46,890 bases of DNA, taken from positions 1-46,890 of the forward strand of contig JARKIF010000229.1 in NCBI GenBank assembly GCA_029378245.1, written 5' to 3'. Shown here piece after piece: positions 28,950 through 39,278 of the stretch. Numbering within the stretch: the first letter of the stretch is position 1; each line of letters opens with the position of its first letter. The translations under genes were made by a program, and so were the position numbers. A model generated the notes under the pieces. The model was not told the origin of the DNA. It did no database searches and saw nothing but the letters and a program-made list of their open reading frames with translations. This DNA is from Roridomyces roridus (Eukaryota > Basidiomycota > Agaricomycetes > Agaricales > Mycenaceae).

Positions 28950-30105
28950 TTGGTTGGGAGTGTCAGACGAGGGTCGGATGAGATGGGTGGGATATCGGGG
29001 TTCGGGCGATGCTTGACATAACTTTCATATCATGATGTTGGAATCCTGAATTTGTGTGAAAACGGCTGTATGTATATGTAGTGCTCTACCTGAAGGAATG
29101 GGCGACCAAAGGCATCCCATGTATCTGGATCACACACGACGCATCGGAACAACATCAACTTTCCCAACAAGATAGTTACAGATGTTGCTTCACATACTTA
29201 ACTCTTCATTTCGATGTTGGATCCTGGAGGACTCGGAGTGCAGGAGATGGAATGCTTAGTACTGTGTTTCCACTTGGTTTCCACAGAAAAAGCGGTCTAC
29301 ATAAAGAAATAGTCTACCACTTGTGTACCACTGCCAGAAGCATCCCATCTGTCGGATCACACGCGGAACGCTTTGGGAACGACATCATGCAGCATGCTCA
29401 TCAACGCCAAACACGATACAGATCTTGCTCTCACCGCCCATCTCAGACCAATCTCAGACTCCCAGTCATCCATCTCAATCCTCAGGCTCCCGCTTGAATC
29501 CTGGCTATTCTCTCCGGACGATCATTCAGTCACTTTGTTCCAACGATCCTCTGCTACCCTCGCTCTACGGCGACGGTCAGCTGTCATGCTAGATATCACT
29601 GCTTCTGCCAACAACAGCGATCGCCGGTCCAGCATCTCTGTTGTTGAGAATCTACATTGCCTCCATCGGATATCTGGCAATGCATGGATACGAAAAGGGA
29701 ATGCAGCAGTGGCGCATCAGAACAAGATGGATTGCCGTTCGTGCGCTGAGGACCTGGACGCCTCCCACGCGAGTCTCACTCTCCTCCTTCTGTTACCGCT
29801 TGACTACGTACGACCCTCGAGGCTGCTGCAGCGCAGCATGCCCCCGCCAGTTTGGATGTCTGACACTCGGATGTGCGCTGGAAAGCCATCGAGGAAACCG
29901 TACGTGGACTCCTTCTCGCATCCAACGAGGCTCTTACTCTCAATCTCTTCAGAGCCTCTTCTGTGGATTCAGGCGTAATCCACCATCCATTGGCGTTGAC
30001 GGAGCACGGTTACGTCTCTTCCGAAGGGAAGCGCGATCCAGCTTGTGTGAAACTGAGACCATACTTGCGGAGTCCGTTTTCATTTTCTACTGTGATGGCG
30101 CGTAG
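28950..30105. repeat. Intergenic segment, second copy of the duplicated unit (part 1)
   Basis: It begins with the conserved 3' flank (GGTGGGATATCGGG, then CGATGCTT). From about 29400 it matches 26380-27020. The match breaks at about 30080, where copy C begins. In the first unit the matching block runs straight on to the next block, so copy C is either gained here or lost there. No gene is recognised between 28950 and 30105. Confidence 0.55.
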
Positions 30106-30991
30106 CTCATTCTCTGGCTTTTAGCCTGCAACGTGAATGATATCTGCGGCAATAACTGTGATGGCGTCTGGGAGAATCGGAGTCCCGGGAACGGATCCGG
30201 ACATACCAAGTCCAGGAGAGTGATAGGGAACGGCTCGAGCAATGACGGCTTGAGCAATGGCAGTGGCTCCCCGAGCAAAGGCAATGGTGCCCCGAGCAAT
30301 GGCAGTAAGTCCAATTCCGAGGGATCGGAGCCACTTGCGGCTCTACCACAGACCACCCCCCCCACCCCAATCAACTTTCGAAAGCACGTCTTCTGCTACT
30401 GACTCAGTCTCACCCTCATCGTCCAACATATCAACAAAAACTATCCTTCAGTCGACTACACTCTCATCGTCCAGCACATCAACCTCTTTCTTGGCGACAT
30501 TACCGGCCGCGCCCACCACCTCTGCCACGAATGACAGCTTCGTCACACACAGATCTCCTTCCCTCATCGTCGGTGGAATTGTCGGTGGCATCTCAGCCCT
30601 CTTACTCGTCGCACTAATGTTGTGGTGGACTCGCCGGCGCTTCCGTCTCCGCATCGCGCGCATCATCGCGCGTCCCACAGCCCCATTCCCAACCGACCAA
30701 GTTGGCGATATACGATCATCAACGACGCTCACGGCTGATCGGCCCGCGCCGCCAGCGGTGATAGCCGTACAAGCCGCGATGTTGGAAAAAGCCAACGCGT
30801 CCACTTCATCGCTCGTGTCCGGTCCCTCGGGGCCTACCTCGTCTTCTTCGAGTGGTAGCACTCGACGATCAGCCCCGGCCACGGAGACGCAACTACGCGC
30901 CGTGTTGGAACGGCTTGCGCTGGTGGAGTCAGCGTTGACGGCCAGGGTTGAAACTGGCGATGATTTGCCGCCGAATTATACTCCGCGGTGA
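30106..30991 (+). CDS. Membrane-protein family copy C (Gly/Asn/Ser-rich outer part)
   Basis: After a possible splice acceptor (CGTAG, 30101-30105) the frame gives a hydrophobic start LILWLLA, then CNVNDICGNNC and a Gly/Asn/Ser repeat-rich stretch (about 30180-30320). The frame changes by one base in the C-rich run near 30352-30366. It then continues as a Ser/Thr stalk, TM segment (LIVGGIVGGISALLLVALML), RRRFRLRIARI, box LTADRPAPPAVIAVQ with MLEKANAS, helix LRAVLERLALVESAL and DLPPNYTPR. The back half is clearly family; the outer part is unrelated to that of B, D and E. The frame change may be real decay or an error in a homopolymer. Start codon not located. Confidence 0.6.
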
Positions 30992-31019
30992 CATCTCTTT
31001 GGACTTTTGACGGCCAACA

Positions 31020-31690
31020 GTGTTTTTTGGCAATAGAATGAACTTTACTTACTTGGCATCTCGTTGTAAGGATAACGACCTCAACTGACGCTTATGCGGA
31101 TCAACACTTACGTCCAAATCATGATCTGGCATCTGGCGTGATTACAACTTCATCGGGAGTCTGTTCCATCCGAATCTCGTTCGCAGGCTGGACGCCCCTC
31201 TACTGCCCTCATAGGCTTCCCCGGCGGCTTGAGATGTGCTATTGTCGCAATCTCAGCTTCTGTGCTTCTCTTTGCTCCCGTGAACCTTCATCGCTTCCTT
31301 CCGACGTATAACGGGAATCTGCAGCGAGTGTGCGAGTGGCGGCGCATCAGCACAAGATTCGTGCCTCAAGGTACCTTGTACAAAGGAGGTATTTCACACG
31401 GGAGTCCCCTTTATCGTGACCGCTTGATTACGACCCTCGAGGCTGCTCCAGGGACCAACCTCCAGCGCAGCTTGCCGTTCCCTCGGATTCAAATGGAAAG
31501 TTGGAGACGAGGACTGCTGCCTTCGTACGTGCCCTCTCTCACTGATAACAAGATCTCTTACTCTCTACCAGGGATGTCCGCCAGAGACATGCACATGCGT
31601 CGATGCTCGTTCATAGGCTTGCCTACCGATTCAAACGAATACTTGATACACACTGGGCTGGCTTGAGGCTGAGCTCGAGTGGATACTCTG
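31020..31690. repeat. Intergenic segment, second copy of the duplicated unit (part 2)
   Basis: Matches 27170-27340 and 27650-27830 of the first unit. It lies upstream of copy D and probably holds its promoter. GTACGTTTTCC near 31694 and AACAAACAG at 31743-31751 look like the ends of the first intron of copy D. No other gene is seen. Confidence 0.5.
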
Positions 31691-31751
31691 CGTGTACGTT
31701 TTCCTCATCCTCGCTCGATGATCCCTGACTTACAAGCCGGATAACAAACAG

Positions 31752-32900
31752 CCGCCTTCGGCAAAGTTCGCTCCTTCTTCCTTGCCATCCTCTTCATCGC
31801 TACCCTACTTGCCGGTGCTGCCGCCGAGGACGGAATCGTGGTGAACGCGCCCACCGCCGCTCAACCCGCCCGCGAGTGCGAGCCATTTGAAATAACTTGG
31901 ACAGCCGGAACCGCACCATATACAGTTGCGGTGGATGACCCCCCGAGCTCACCCAACTCTCTGGGAGAGCTCGTGACAATCGCCGACAATGTGGTTGGAA
32001 CGTCATTCACATGGATCGTTGCCTTTGATGCCGGAACTTCGCTACAATTCACCGTCGAGGACGCCATTGGTGTGGGAAACGCGTCTGATCCTTTCACCGT
32101 GGCCCCGGGGACTGGGAACTCTTGCTTCCAGATCTTCGTCAGTGCCAGCCAGAGCCCCACCTCCCATGCAGTCTCGCGAACACCCGTGCCTTCGAGTCCC
32201 TCCACCAATGCAATCTCGCGATCACCCTTGCCTTCGAGTCCCTCGAGCATCGCTCCGGACTCGCGAACGCCCTCATCATCGGTTTTTTTCGCCTTCGCCT
32301 TCGCCAACGTCCTCCCCTTCGAGTTTCTCACTCTTCTCTGATGCCAAAAGTCCCTCGATTCTCGCTCCGAACTTGTCAACGCCCTCACCATCGGGTTCTT
32401 CGCTTTCGCCAATGTCCTCCCCTTCGAGTTTCTCACTCTCCCACCCGCCGAGCTCTACCACCAGCCCTTCCCCGGTCGCGAGCAAGCGGAAATCTGCCGT
32501 GGGGCCGATCATAGGCGGCGTACTCGGCAGCAGCGTGGTCGCTTTGCTCCTCGTGGCGTGGTGCTGTCTCCGCAGGCGGTTCCGACTCGAGAGTCTTATC
32601 CTGAAACCTTCGTTGTACCTGATTCCGCCAGTGGGCCAGATTCGTTCCGCCTCGAAGCTTGCGCTCGGTCAGCCTGCCCCGTCAGCGGTAATCGAGTCGC
32701 AGGCCGCGATGTTGCAGAGAGCGAATGCTTCGAGTCCGGCACTCCCGGCACCAGAGATGCCCTCTGTCGGCATCTCGAACCCCAACCCTGCCGCGGAGAC
32801 CCAGCTCCAAGCCGTGGTCGCACGGCTTGCCTTGGTGGAGGCGGCGTTGACTGCGAGGGATGCCGGTGAAGATTTACCGCCAGATTACAGCCCCGGTTAA
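31752..32900 (+). CDS. Membrane-protein family copy D
   Basis: The exon starts after ACAG at 31751 and reads the signal-peptide core FFLAILFIATLLAG, then the outer domain CEPFEITWTAGTAPYTVAV through a second cysteine (GNSCFQI). A long Ser/Pro stalk follows with repeated words; CCTCCCCTTCGAGTTTCTCACTCT occurs near 32310 and 32411. The frame moves by one base at the seven-T run at 32284-32290. After it come the TM segment (AVGPIIGGVLGSSVVALLLV), RRRFRLE, box LALGQPAPSAVIESQ with MLQRANAS, helix LQAVVARLALVEAAL and the end DLPPDYSPG. Closest to B. If the T-run shift is real, the product would end in the stalk and lose its membrane anchor. Confidence 0.65.
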
Positions 32901-33348
32901 TGGTAAACGATGTGGTTGGAATTGTCAGACGAGAGTGAGATGAGATGGGTGGGATATCGGGGCTCGGGCGATGCTTCACAATAACTTCTCGTATCCATGT
33001 TGGTTGGAATGCTGAACTCTTATTAGTTTGGTTTGAACATAAATGTTCATGGCGATTATACTTGGTGTGGGAGATGGAATTCCGATACCGAGGAAGGCGT
33101 GGGCTGCAAGAAGTTCCGTTGCCCGAGTTCCACGAAAATCTCCTCATGAATTCCAAGGAGCTGCGAAGAAAATTCAAAGTCCATCAGTCCCAGATGGATT
33201 CCCGTTTTTTCATCAAGGTTGCGACTTGGCGGGCTGTCACTTATCACTGCTTGACTACCGTCATCGCTCCTGACCCTACATTCAGACCGCTCGACGTCCT
33301 CGTCGCGGTCCATCCCTCACCGTGAACAGGAGAATACTTCCCCCCAAC

Positions 33349-34320
33349 ATGCACGGCAACATCAGAATCGCCCTCCTAGCAATCCTCAGCCTCATCCGCC
33401 GTTCCAGAGCTCAGATCGTCCTTGTAGTCGATACACCAACAAGCGCACGCCAATGCGAGCCATTCGACGTTATCTGGAACGGCGGAGTCACTCCCTACAT
33501 ACTCAGCATCTTACCCGAAGCCGGCGATGCCATCGCTACATTCACCAACATATCCGGTGAGGAGCAAGATTGGGTTGTGAATGGCACCGTGGGCGATTCG
33601 CTCGTTTTCCACGTCGAGGATGGCAATGGCGTCGTTGGGTCGTCGCATGTGTTCAAGGTGGTGGCTGGGAAAGGCATTGGGTGCATCGTTGGGGCGTCAC
33701 CCAGTAGTACGGTGCCGGCTGGGACGGTGTCGCACACTAGTCTTAGCTCGAGTCATCCAATTTCTGGCTCTAACGTACCTTCAACAACCCCCACTCCGTC
33801 ACCGTCTCCTTCCAACACCTCGTCCACGACTCCAGACCCGACCACAATCGCGACCTCTCCCCGACATAAACCCCCCATCGCTCCAATCGTAGGCGGCGTA
33901 GTGGGAGGAATCACCGTCCTCTTCTTAGGCCTCGTACCTCTGCTCTTGCGGTGTAGACGCCGGCGCCCTCGCCCGTCTAGTCTTGCCTTCTCACACACAA
34001 CGGCAGAAATCCCGTTCATCACAGCAGAACGCGAGATCCGCTTGGAGCCCAACCGACCTGGGTTACCGGCTGTAGCTTTACAAGAACCGATGTTGGAGAA
34101 GGCTGGTGGCAGTCAGGGCACCTCTTCGGCTTCGCTCATTTCGCAGGCTTCTGCACCGGCACACGGGACGGACACTGCGCCAAGCAGTGACGAGCCGCCC
34201 TCAAACTCTCTCGCAGAGGCGCAAGCTCAACTGCAGGCCGTCGTCGAGCGAGTTGCGATGCTAGAGGCGGCGTTGAGTACGCATCAAGCGGATTTGCCGC
34301 CGGGTTATACACCATCTTGA
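33349..34320 (+). CDS. Membrane-protein family copy E, intact single-exon gene
   Basis: The cleanest member: ATG 33349, 323 residues, no break. Signal peptide MHGNIRIALLAILSL..SRA, with probable cleavage before QIVLVV. Outer domain CEPFDVIWNGGVTPYILSIL to a second cysteine (GIGCIVG). Ser/Thr/Pro stalk, TM segment PIVGGVVGGITVLFLGLVPL, basic RCRRRRPRP. The cytoplasmic box is diverged (LEPNRPGLPAVALQ, then MLEKAGG), the helix is LQAVVERVAMLEAAL, and the protein ends DLPPGYTPS. It lacks the 3' flank shared by A, B and D, so it belongs to an older duplication. A surface-receptor or wall-sensor type role with ubiquitin-ligase docking through PPGY is inference from layout. Confidence 0.8.
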   Translation: MHGNIRIALLAILSLIRRSRAQIVLVVDTPTSARQCEPFDVIWNGGVTPYILSILPEAGDAIATFTNISGEEQDWVVNGTVGDSLVFHVEDGNGVVGSSHVFKVVAGKGIGCIVGASPSSTVPAGTVSHTSLSSSHPISGSNVPSTTPTPSPSPSNTSSTTPDPTTIATSPRHKPPIAPIVGGVVGGITVLFLGLVPLLLRCRRRRPRPSSLAFSHTTAEIPFITAEREIRLEPNRPGLPAVALQEPMLEKAGGSQGTSSASLISQASAPAHGTDTAPSSDEPPSNSLAEAQAQLQAVVERVAMLEAALSTHQADLPPGYTPS

Positions 34321-36021
34321 TATTGGACTCTCGTTTATGCATATGTATTAGTTCAGTTCTACAACAATCTGCGCGGGAGAAATCAGATAAATCGCCCATA
34401 AGGCAGCACGGAGGTAAACACACACACCTCACGGACACTCCGCCCCAGCACATCCCACAATCCCCCCTACACTCGTCGTCTCAGGACTCATCTGCCACGG
34501 CGTAGTCAAATTCATCCTCCCGAGATTCACCGGCGCGGGCATCCTCTCTGGCGTAAGATTCAGATCCAAGCCCGGACGGAGGAGCACTCCGCGCCCGCCT
34601 GCGCCGAGGGCGGTTACGTTGGGTGCTGTAAAGGGGACGTAGCGGGATGATGCTGCGTTGAAGAATATTGAGTTTATGATCGCGGGCGGATGCAACGGAG
34701 ACGCACTGAGGGGTCCGGGCACGACGCCAGAGAGATTGAACATGGGTACCTCGTTCGCCGGGACGTGCAGTTTCTTGTACCCCGTCTTGTCCGCGATGAA
34801 GGAGAACACGTTGCTCACGATCCTGTTGGCGTTCATTCAGCCCTCAGTACTTGTATTTGGCAGAAGGTAAGGAGCGACATACGGATTGGTATCCTGGCGC
34901 CCGAGACTCATGAGCTCCCAATTCGCCTCGACCGTGCTGAGGGTCGAGTAATGCGTGTACAGTGTATCGTCCTTCGTTCCCTTGAGATGGCTGGGCACTG
35001 CGTTGCCTGGGAAATTCATCAACGCCTCATTCAGTGCAGAAGAGGAGGAGGAGTGGAATACGCACCGAGTGCAGCGTGAACACCGTATTCTGCTCGTTAG
35101 TCGACTCGTTTTCGTCGAACGTGAGCAGAATGAGGGTATTCTCTCCGTTGACACGACTATCAGAGAGCAGTGGGACAAGCCAGTATTGCATCCACTGCGC
35201 TGCAAAGTCGATCGTCGTATCATGCGCATCGTTTACCTGGCATACGATTGTGATTTGAGAAACACAGTAGCAGAAGAAACGCACGATATTCGGCGTAACG
35301 AAAATCCACTGCGGAATCGTCCCGTTCACCACGTCGTTTGCAAAATCGTTGAACGTCCTGATGCGTGCGGCGCGCTTTGGGTCCTGGGCGATCGCATCGA
35401 AGATCGTGAGCCCGTTGTGTTTGCGCCAGTAGTACGTGTACGACCCATCAGAGGGGGTGGCGTAGTCCGGCGAGGTGAATCTGCGTTGCAAGAGGATTGG
35501 TCTTCTGTAAGTCAGAGGGAAGGATGGAGAGAACGTACGTATAACCGTAAAATGCGTCAGACGGGAGGTTCTCTTGGTATGTAGCCCAAGAAACACCCCG
35601 CTCTTCGAGTAGGTCGACGATCGTCGTGATATTAGCAGGGACTTGAACCCCGTCAGCGGAAAGGTCAGCACGAATCGGAAAGACATACCATGGTACATAT
35701 TATCATCATGCATCCCGAAAAAGTCACCTCCGATAGCACCAACGTCTGCAGCCATAACATAATCAGCAGAGGAAATTCGGGGAGAAGAGGACGACGCACA
35801 GTTGGGCTCCGAGGTGTGAGTGAGGGCGTTGAATTTGGTGAACAGAATACCCTCCTTTGCAAGTTCCTCGAAGAGGGGAGTCGATGCTGCCGTCTGTACT
35901 CGTTTAGTCTTGCAAACAAATCTACATCGACACGTACCTCGAAATCCGTATTCTCCAACCAGACCTGGATAATGCGGTCGAACGCCTTCCCTTTGACAAC
36001 CTCGGTGTCATGGAGGGTGGT

Positions 36022-36026
36022 GTTCG
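36022..36026. other. Target-site duplication (GTTCG), left copy
   Basis: Directly before the LTR start TGTTGG; the same five bases follow the second LTR at 38479-38483. One copy is part of the phosphatase codons for Ser-Asn. Confidence 0.95.
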
Positions 36027-36199
36027 TGTTGGCGGAAGCTCATGGAGCTGATGCGACGCCTCGACCATCTGGTAGAGGCCGCCGGAACTTGATGGAACAT
36101 TCTAGAATATTGTATGTGTAGTATATAAGAGGCTCGAGTGAGCCCGACTAATTAACTAATTACTTTCTTCCTCCCTTCCATCCCGCTATCTGCTCAACA
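36027..36199 (+). repeat. 5' LTR of the Copia-type element
   Basis: 173 bp, starts TGTTGGCGG and ends GCTCAACA. TATATAAG at 36122-36129 is the likely core promoter. The next bases (GGTTATGGGCCCCGCGCC, 36200 on) stand where the primer-binding site should be; I could not match them to a tRNA. Confidence 0.93.
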
Positions 36200-36268
36200 G
36201 GTTATGGGCCCCGCGCCCCGCTACTAAACCCCGTACTCGATTTCGATTCACCACCCCGTGTTTTATTA

Positions 36269-36492
36269 GCGTCGTATCCCCTTTCGCTTGAGCTTCGCTC
36301 GCTTAGGGCTTGATCCGCTCCTCCGTGTTTTCCCAGCGTCGCATCCCCGTGACGGGCTTGATCCGCTACCACCACCACCAGTTTTGGAGTTTTTGCGTCT
36401 TCACCAGCGTTGTATCCCCGTGTGTTCGGGCTTGATCCGCTCATCGTTTTTGGTCGTTCCGCGTCGTATCCCCTCGTTAGGGCTTGATCCGC
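36269..36492 (+). repeat. Four-unit repeat in the Copia leader
   Basis: A pair of words, GCGTCGTATCCCC and GGGCTTGATCCGC, occurs four times with small changes: 36269-36320, 36336-36367, 36407-36442 and 36461-36492. Spacing between the two words varies (6-24 nt) while the words stay conserved. The array lies between the 5' LTR and the Gag ATG, where packaging or dimerisation signals of LTR elements are found; such a role is a guess. Confidence 0.75.
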
Positions 36493-36546
36493 ATCCCCGT
36501 TGTTTCCCGCCGTTACCCAGTTCGCGTTGAGTTTCCTCCGCACCCC

Positions 36547-38400
36547 ATGTCCAACAACCACACCTCCGCCTATCGTATTGACCCTTTACAGGGTGCCGAC
36601 AACTACGGCGTATGGAAAGTCAAGATGCTCGACATTTTGACAGACCTCTCACTCGACGATTACGTCGACAACTCGGCCGCCGCTCCTAGTGACCCCGTCC
36701 AGGCTGCTACCTGGAAGAAGAGCGACCGTAAGGCGCTTTCTGCCCTCCGTTTGCGCGTTGCTGACGATGTACTCGTTTACATCTCGGCCGCCACATCCGC
36801 CAAGGAGGCTTGGCAGACACTCCGCACGATGTACGAAGCCAAAGGTCCCATCGGCATTGTGTTAGCTCGGCGCAAGTTCTTCCGCGCCCACTGTCCCGAG
36901 GACGGCGATATCAAGGAGCACATCCGCTTGATGCGCTCGTACCAAGCCGAACTCACATCCCTCGAGCAGGTCATCACCGAGACTGATTTCTCAGTCACGC
37001 TGCTCACGTCCCTTCCAGATTCCTGGAACCCATTCATTTCCTCTGTCCCCGAGGATATTCTTGCCGACTCGTCGAAGGTCATCGCTCGGATTCTATCCGA
37101 AGTTGCGCGTATCAACGAACGCGCCACGCAGTCCACGGCATTACCGGCAGCTCATCAATACCCGCCTGCCTGTTTTCGCTGCGGCATTTCCGGCCACATT
37201 GCTGCTCATTGCAGAGCACCACATCCTCGCCGTGATGCCGATCATTCCGACTCTGATGGCCACTCAGGTCGTCCACCTCGCCGCCACAAATCCTCTCGGT
37301 CTCACGTTGCCGACTATTCGGACTCTGAGTCAAGTTCAGATTCTGACTTCGCATTTCCAGCCCAGCCGAAGGAGAAGCTTTCGCCGGATGATTGGCTACT
37401 TGATAGTGCGTGTAGCCGCTCGATTGCTCGTAATAAACAGCATTTCACCAAATATACGCCGTGCAAGCATACCATCGAGGGCTTCGGGAGTTGTGCCGGC
37501 ATCGGCAAGGGTACTATCACCCTTTCAACAGTTCTGGGTGACATCGCTCGTCCCTGCACCATTCGGCATGTTGTTCATTGCCCTGATGCACCGTTCAATC
37601 TCATTTCTCTCGGACGGATGACCGATGCAGGCTATCAAGTTGAATTCCACGGCAACACAATAGAGATTTTCTCGCGCCATGGGCATCTCGTTGCCATTGG
37701 TGACAAAATCTACCACATGTACCGACTTCGCGTGGTCCCCTCCTCATCACTCTCATCTTCCCAGAACCCGCGCGCAGTTCAGAAAATTCAACCCTCTGCC
37801 GTGGACGACGACGACGACGGATACTACTATGTACCCAGGCATGCTCCGTCCCCTCCTGTGTCTGAGGGGGAGAATAGCAAGAGGAGAAGCCAGTCGCAGG
37901 GGGAGACTTCGCAGAAACCTCCGGATCAATCCAAAATTTCATATCGCGATCTCGCGCCGCTGATGAATTCTGACTCCGACGAGGGATCTTCCCCACACCC
38001 GCACTCCAATCCCTCTTCTCCGCTTACGCCTGCACCGCCTTCTTCTCGTGCACCATCACCTCCCGCGAAGGCTCCGCATGATATTAGCAGTGATATCAAT
38101 ACTGCCAACATCATCACTGGCAAACGAGCTCGCGCGCACCTTACAACCACAGACTTTGCTTGTACGGGCATGGTTATTACTCTCACGCGAGACGCGGTCA
38201 ACCCACTGCGCAAACAACGAAATTCACGCGCTCCAACTCAATTGAACGCCAAGTTCAATTCCCATGATGTGTTGATTTGTCGACGGTCGTGTCGTCGAGG
38301 GGGAGTGTTGGCGGAAGCTCATGGAGCTGATGCGACGCCTCGACCATCTGGTAGAGGCCGCCGGAACTTGATGGAACATTCTAGAATATTGTATGTGTAG
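36547..38400 (+). CDS. Copia-type Gag-protease polyprotein, lacking integrase and reverse transcriptase
   Basis: Start ATG 36547 (MSNNHTSAYRIDPLQG), 617 residues to the stop inside the 3' LTR. Order: Copia Gag domain with NYGVWKVKMLDIL and AWQTLRTMYE; CCHC knuckle CFRCGISGHIAAHC (about 37168-37210); Ser/Asp-rich stretch; aspartic protease with WLLDSACSRSI (about 37393), where DSA replaces DSG, and FNLISLGRMTDAGY. A short HK-like segment (GDKIYHMYRL) follows, where integrase would begin, but then a low-complexity Ser/Pro/Asp-rich linker runs straight to the purine tract and into the LTR. The frame is unbroken, so selection or youth has kept it. Confidence 0.88.
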   Translation: MSNNHTSAYRIDPLQGADNYGVWKVKMLDILTDLSLDDYVDNSAAAPSDPVQAATWKKSDRKALSALRLRVADDVLVYISAATSAKEAWQTLRTMYEAKGPIGIVLARRKFFRAHCPEDGDIKEHIRLMRSYQAELTSLEQVITETDFSVTLLTSLPDSWNPFISSVPEDILADSSKVIARILSEVARINERATQSTALPAAHQYPPACFRCGISGHIAAHCRAPHPRRDADHSDSDGHSGRPPRRHKSSRSHVADYSDSESSSDSDFAFPAQPKEKLSPDDWLLDSACSRSIARNKQHFTKYTPCKHTIEGFGSCAGIGKGTITLSTVLGDIARPCTIRHVVHCPDAPFNLISLGRMTDAGYQVEFHGNTIEIFSRHGHLVAIGDKIYHMYRLRVVPSSSLSSSQNPRAVQKIQPSAVDDDDDGYYYVPRHAPSPPVSEGENSKRRSQSQGETSQKPPDQSKISYRDLAPLMNSDSDEGSSPHPHSNPSSPLTPAPPSSRAPSPPAKAPHDISSDINTANIITGKRARAHLTTTDFACTGMVITLTRDAVNPLRKQRNSRAPTQLNAKFNSHDVLICRRSCRRGGVLAEAHGADATPRPSGRGRRNLMEHSRILYV

Positions 38401-38478
38401 TATATAAGAGGCTCGAGTGAGCCCGACTAATTAACTAATTACTTTCTTCCTCCCTTCCATCCCGCTATCTGCTCAACA
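38306..38478 (+). repeat. 3' LTR of the Copia-type element
   Basis: 173 bp, no difference seen from 36027-36199. The purine tract abuts its left end. GTTCG follows at 38479-38483. Confidence 0.93.
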
Positions 38479-38607
38479 GTTCGAAAAGGAGGTGTAGTGG
38501 GCCGTCTGGACGAGCGGGCCTGCAGACGGCGGCGCGAAATGTTGGGCAGCTGCGGCCGAGGCGTGGCGTACGCAGCCTGCTGCGAGGAGGACGGAGAGGA
38601 GGAACAT

Positions 38608-39278
38608 TCTGGTATGCCAGAGTAAACAAAGACGAGGCGAAATATACCGTTTCAAATTCCCCGTCAAAAAGAGCCGCTCCTCGCCAGCGCATGGCTTTCA
38701 ATCGCCCCTTGCGGCCTCGGTATTCAATATTTAAGATTGGAGTTCTATGGCTAGAGTTCATCACATGCTATTGGAACGTGCAAGATTCAATTGGCTGTTA
38801 CGAAAAGAACGCACCGAGGCCGGGGCGGCAATGGCGCAGAGTCGGGGAAATGGGATCACGACCCGCTGGCAGGTCCGCTAAAGATATGTGGACCAAGTCA
38901 ATGACAGTCATCCACGAGGGACTTGAGAAGATGAGAGAGGGTCCGACTGAGCCATGTGAATGAGGCAAGATGAGGGCAGGAAGCAAGAGTGAAAATGATT
39001 GACAGCTGATGCGCTGACATCATTGACTCGGATCGAACTCGGCTCCGCGGCCAACTGGACGGAACGCAAGTTCCCCTGTCACAATGAGGCTTCAGCCAGG
39101 CGCAGAAGTCTTCTCATCTGACGAAAAGTGCCTTGGACCTCTCAACTCGAGTTTGGAGCTGCATTTACCATCAATGGAAGTTGAGTGGGAAAGTTTATGG
39201 ATTCTCGCATCCTTATTGTATCGTCCACAGGAATGGCCTGGAACCGAATATTCCATTGCAAACCAACCACCGAGCCTA
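38608..39278. other. Intergenic: phosphatase promoter side / end of copy F
   Basis: No gene is recognised. The stretch lies between the start of the - strand phosphatase gene and the stop codon of the - strand copy F, so it should hold the phosphatase promoter and the 3' end of copy F. Confidence 0.4.

Larger units (their letters stand above)
36027..38478 (+). mobile_element. Copia-type LTR element encoding only Gag and protease (TR-GAG-like)
   Basis: 2,452 bp with 173-bp LTRs that appear identical (TGTTG..CAACA), a leader with repeated motifs, a single Gag-protease frame and a purine tract GAGGGGGAG (38297-38305) just before the 3' LTR. Integrase, reverse transcriptase and RNase H are absent, so it must be moved by enzymes of a related element. 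Identical LTRs show very recent insertion. This is the form described in plants as terminal-repeat retrotransposons with Gag; the comparison is mine. Confidence 0.9.
34429..38607 (-). pseudogene. Secreted acid-phosphatase/phosphoesterase gene, interrupted by a Copia-type element
   Basis: The gene starts at ATG 38607 with a signal peptide (MFLLSVLLAAGCVRHASA) and a mature start after AAAAQ. After SFSN (about residue 43) it is broken by the 36027-38478 element. With one GTTCG removed the codons join in frame to TTLHDTEVVKGKAFDRI. Later exons carry family markers of the phosphoesterase (PF04185-type) acid phosphatases: IIQVWLENTDFE, ADVGAIGGDFFGMHDDN, YTYYWRKHN, NDAHDTTIDFAAQW, LLTFDENESTNEQN, VPSHLKGTKDD and VEANWELMSLGRQD. 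Introns are about 44-60 nt, for example 35894-35937 and 34823-34882. The end is at 34429. The enzyme would release phosphate outside the cell. Apart from the insertion the exons look intact, so the loss is recent and perhaps present on one nucleus only. Confidence 0.85.
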
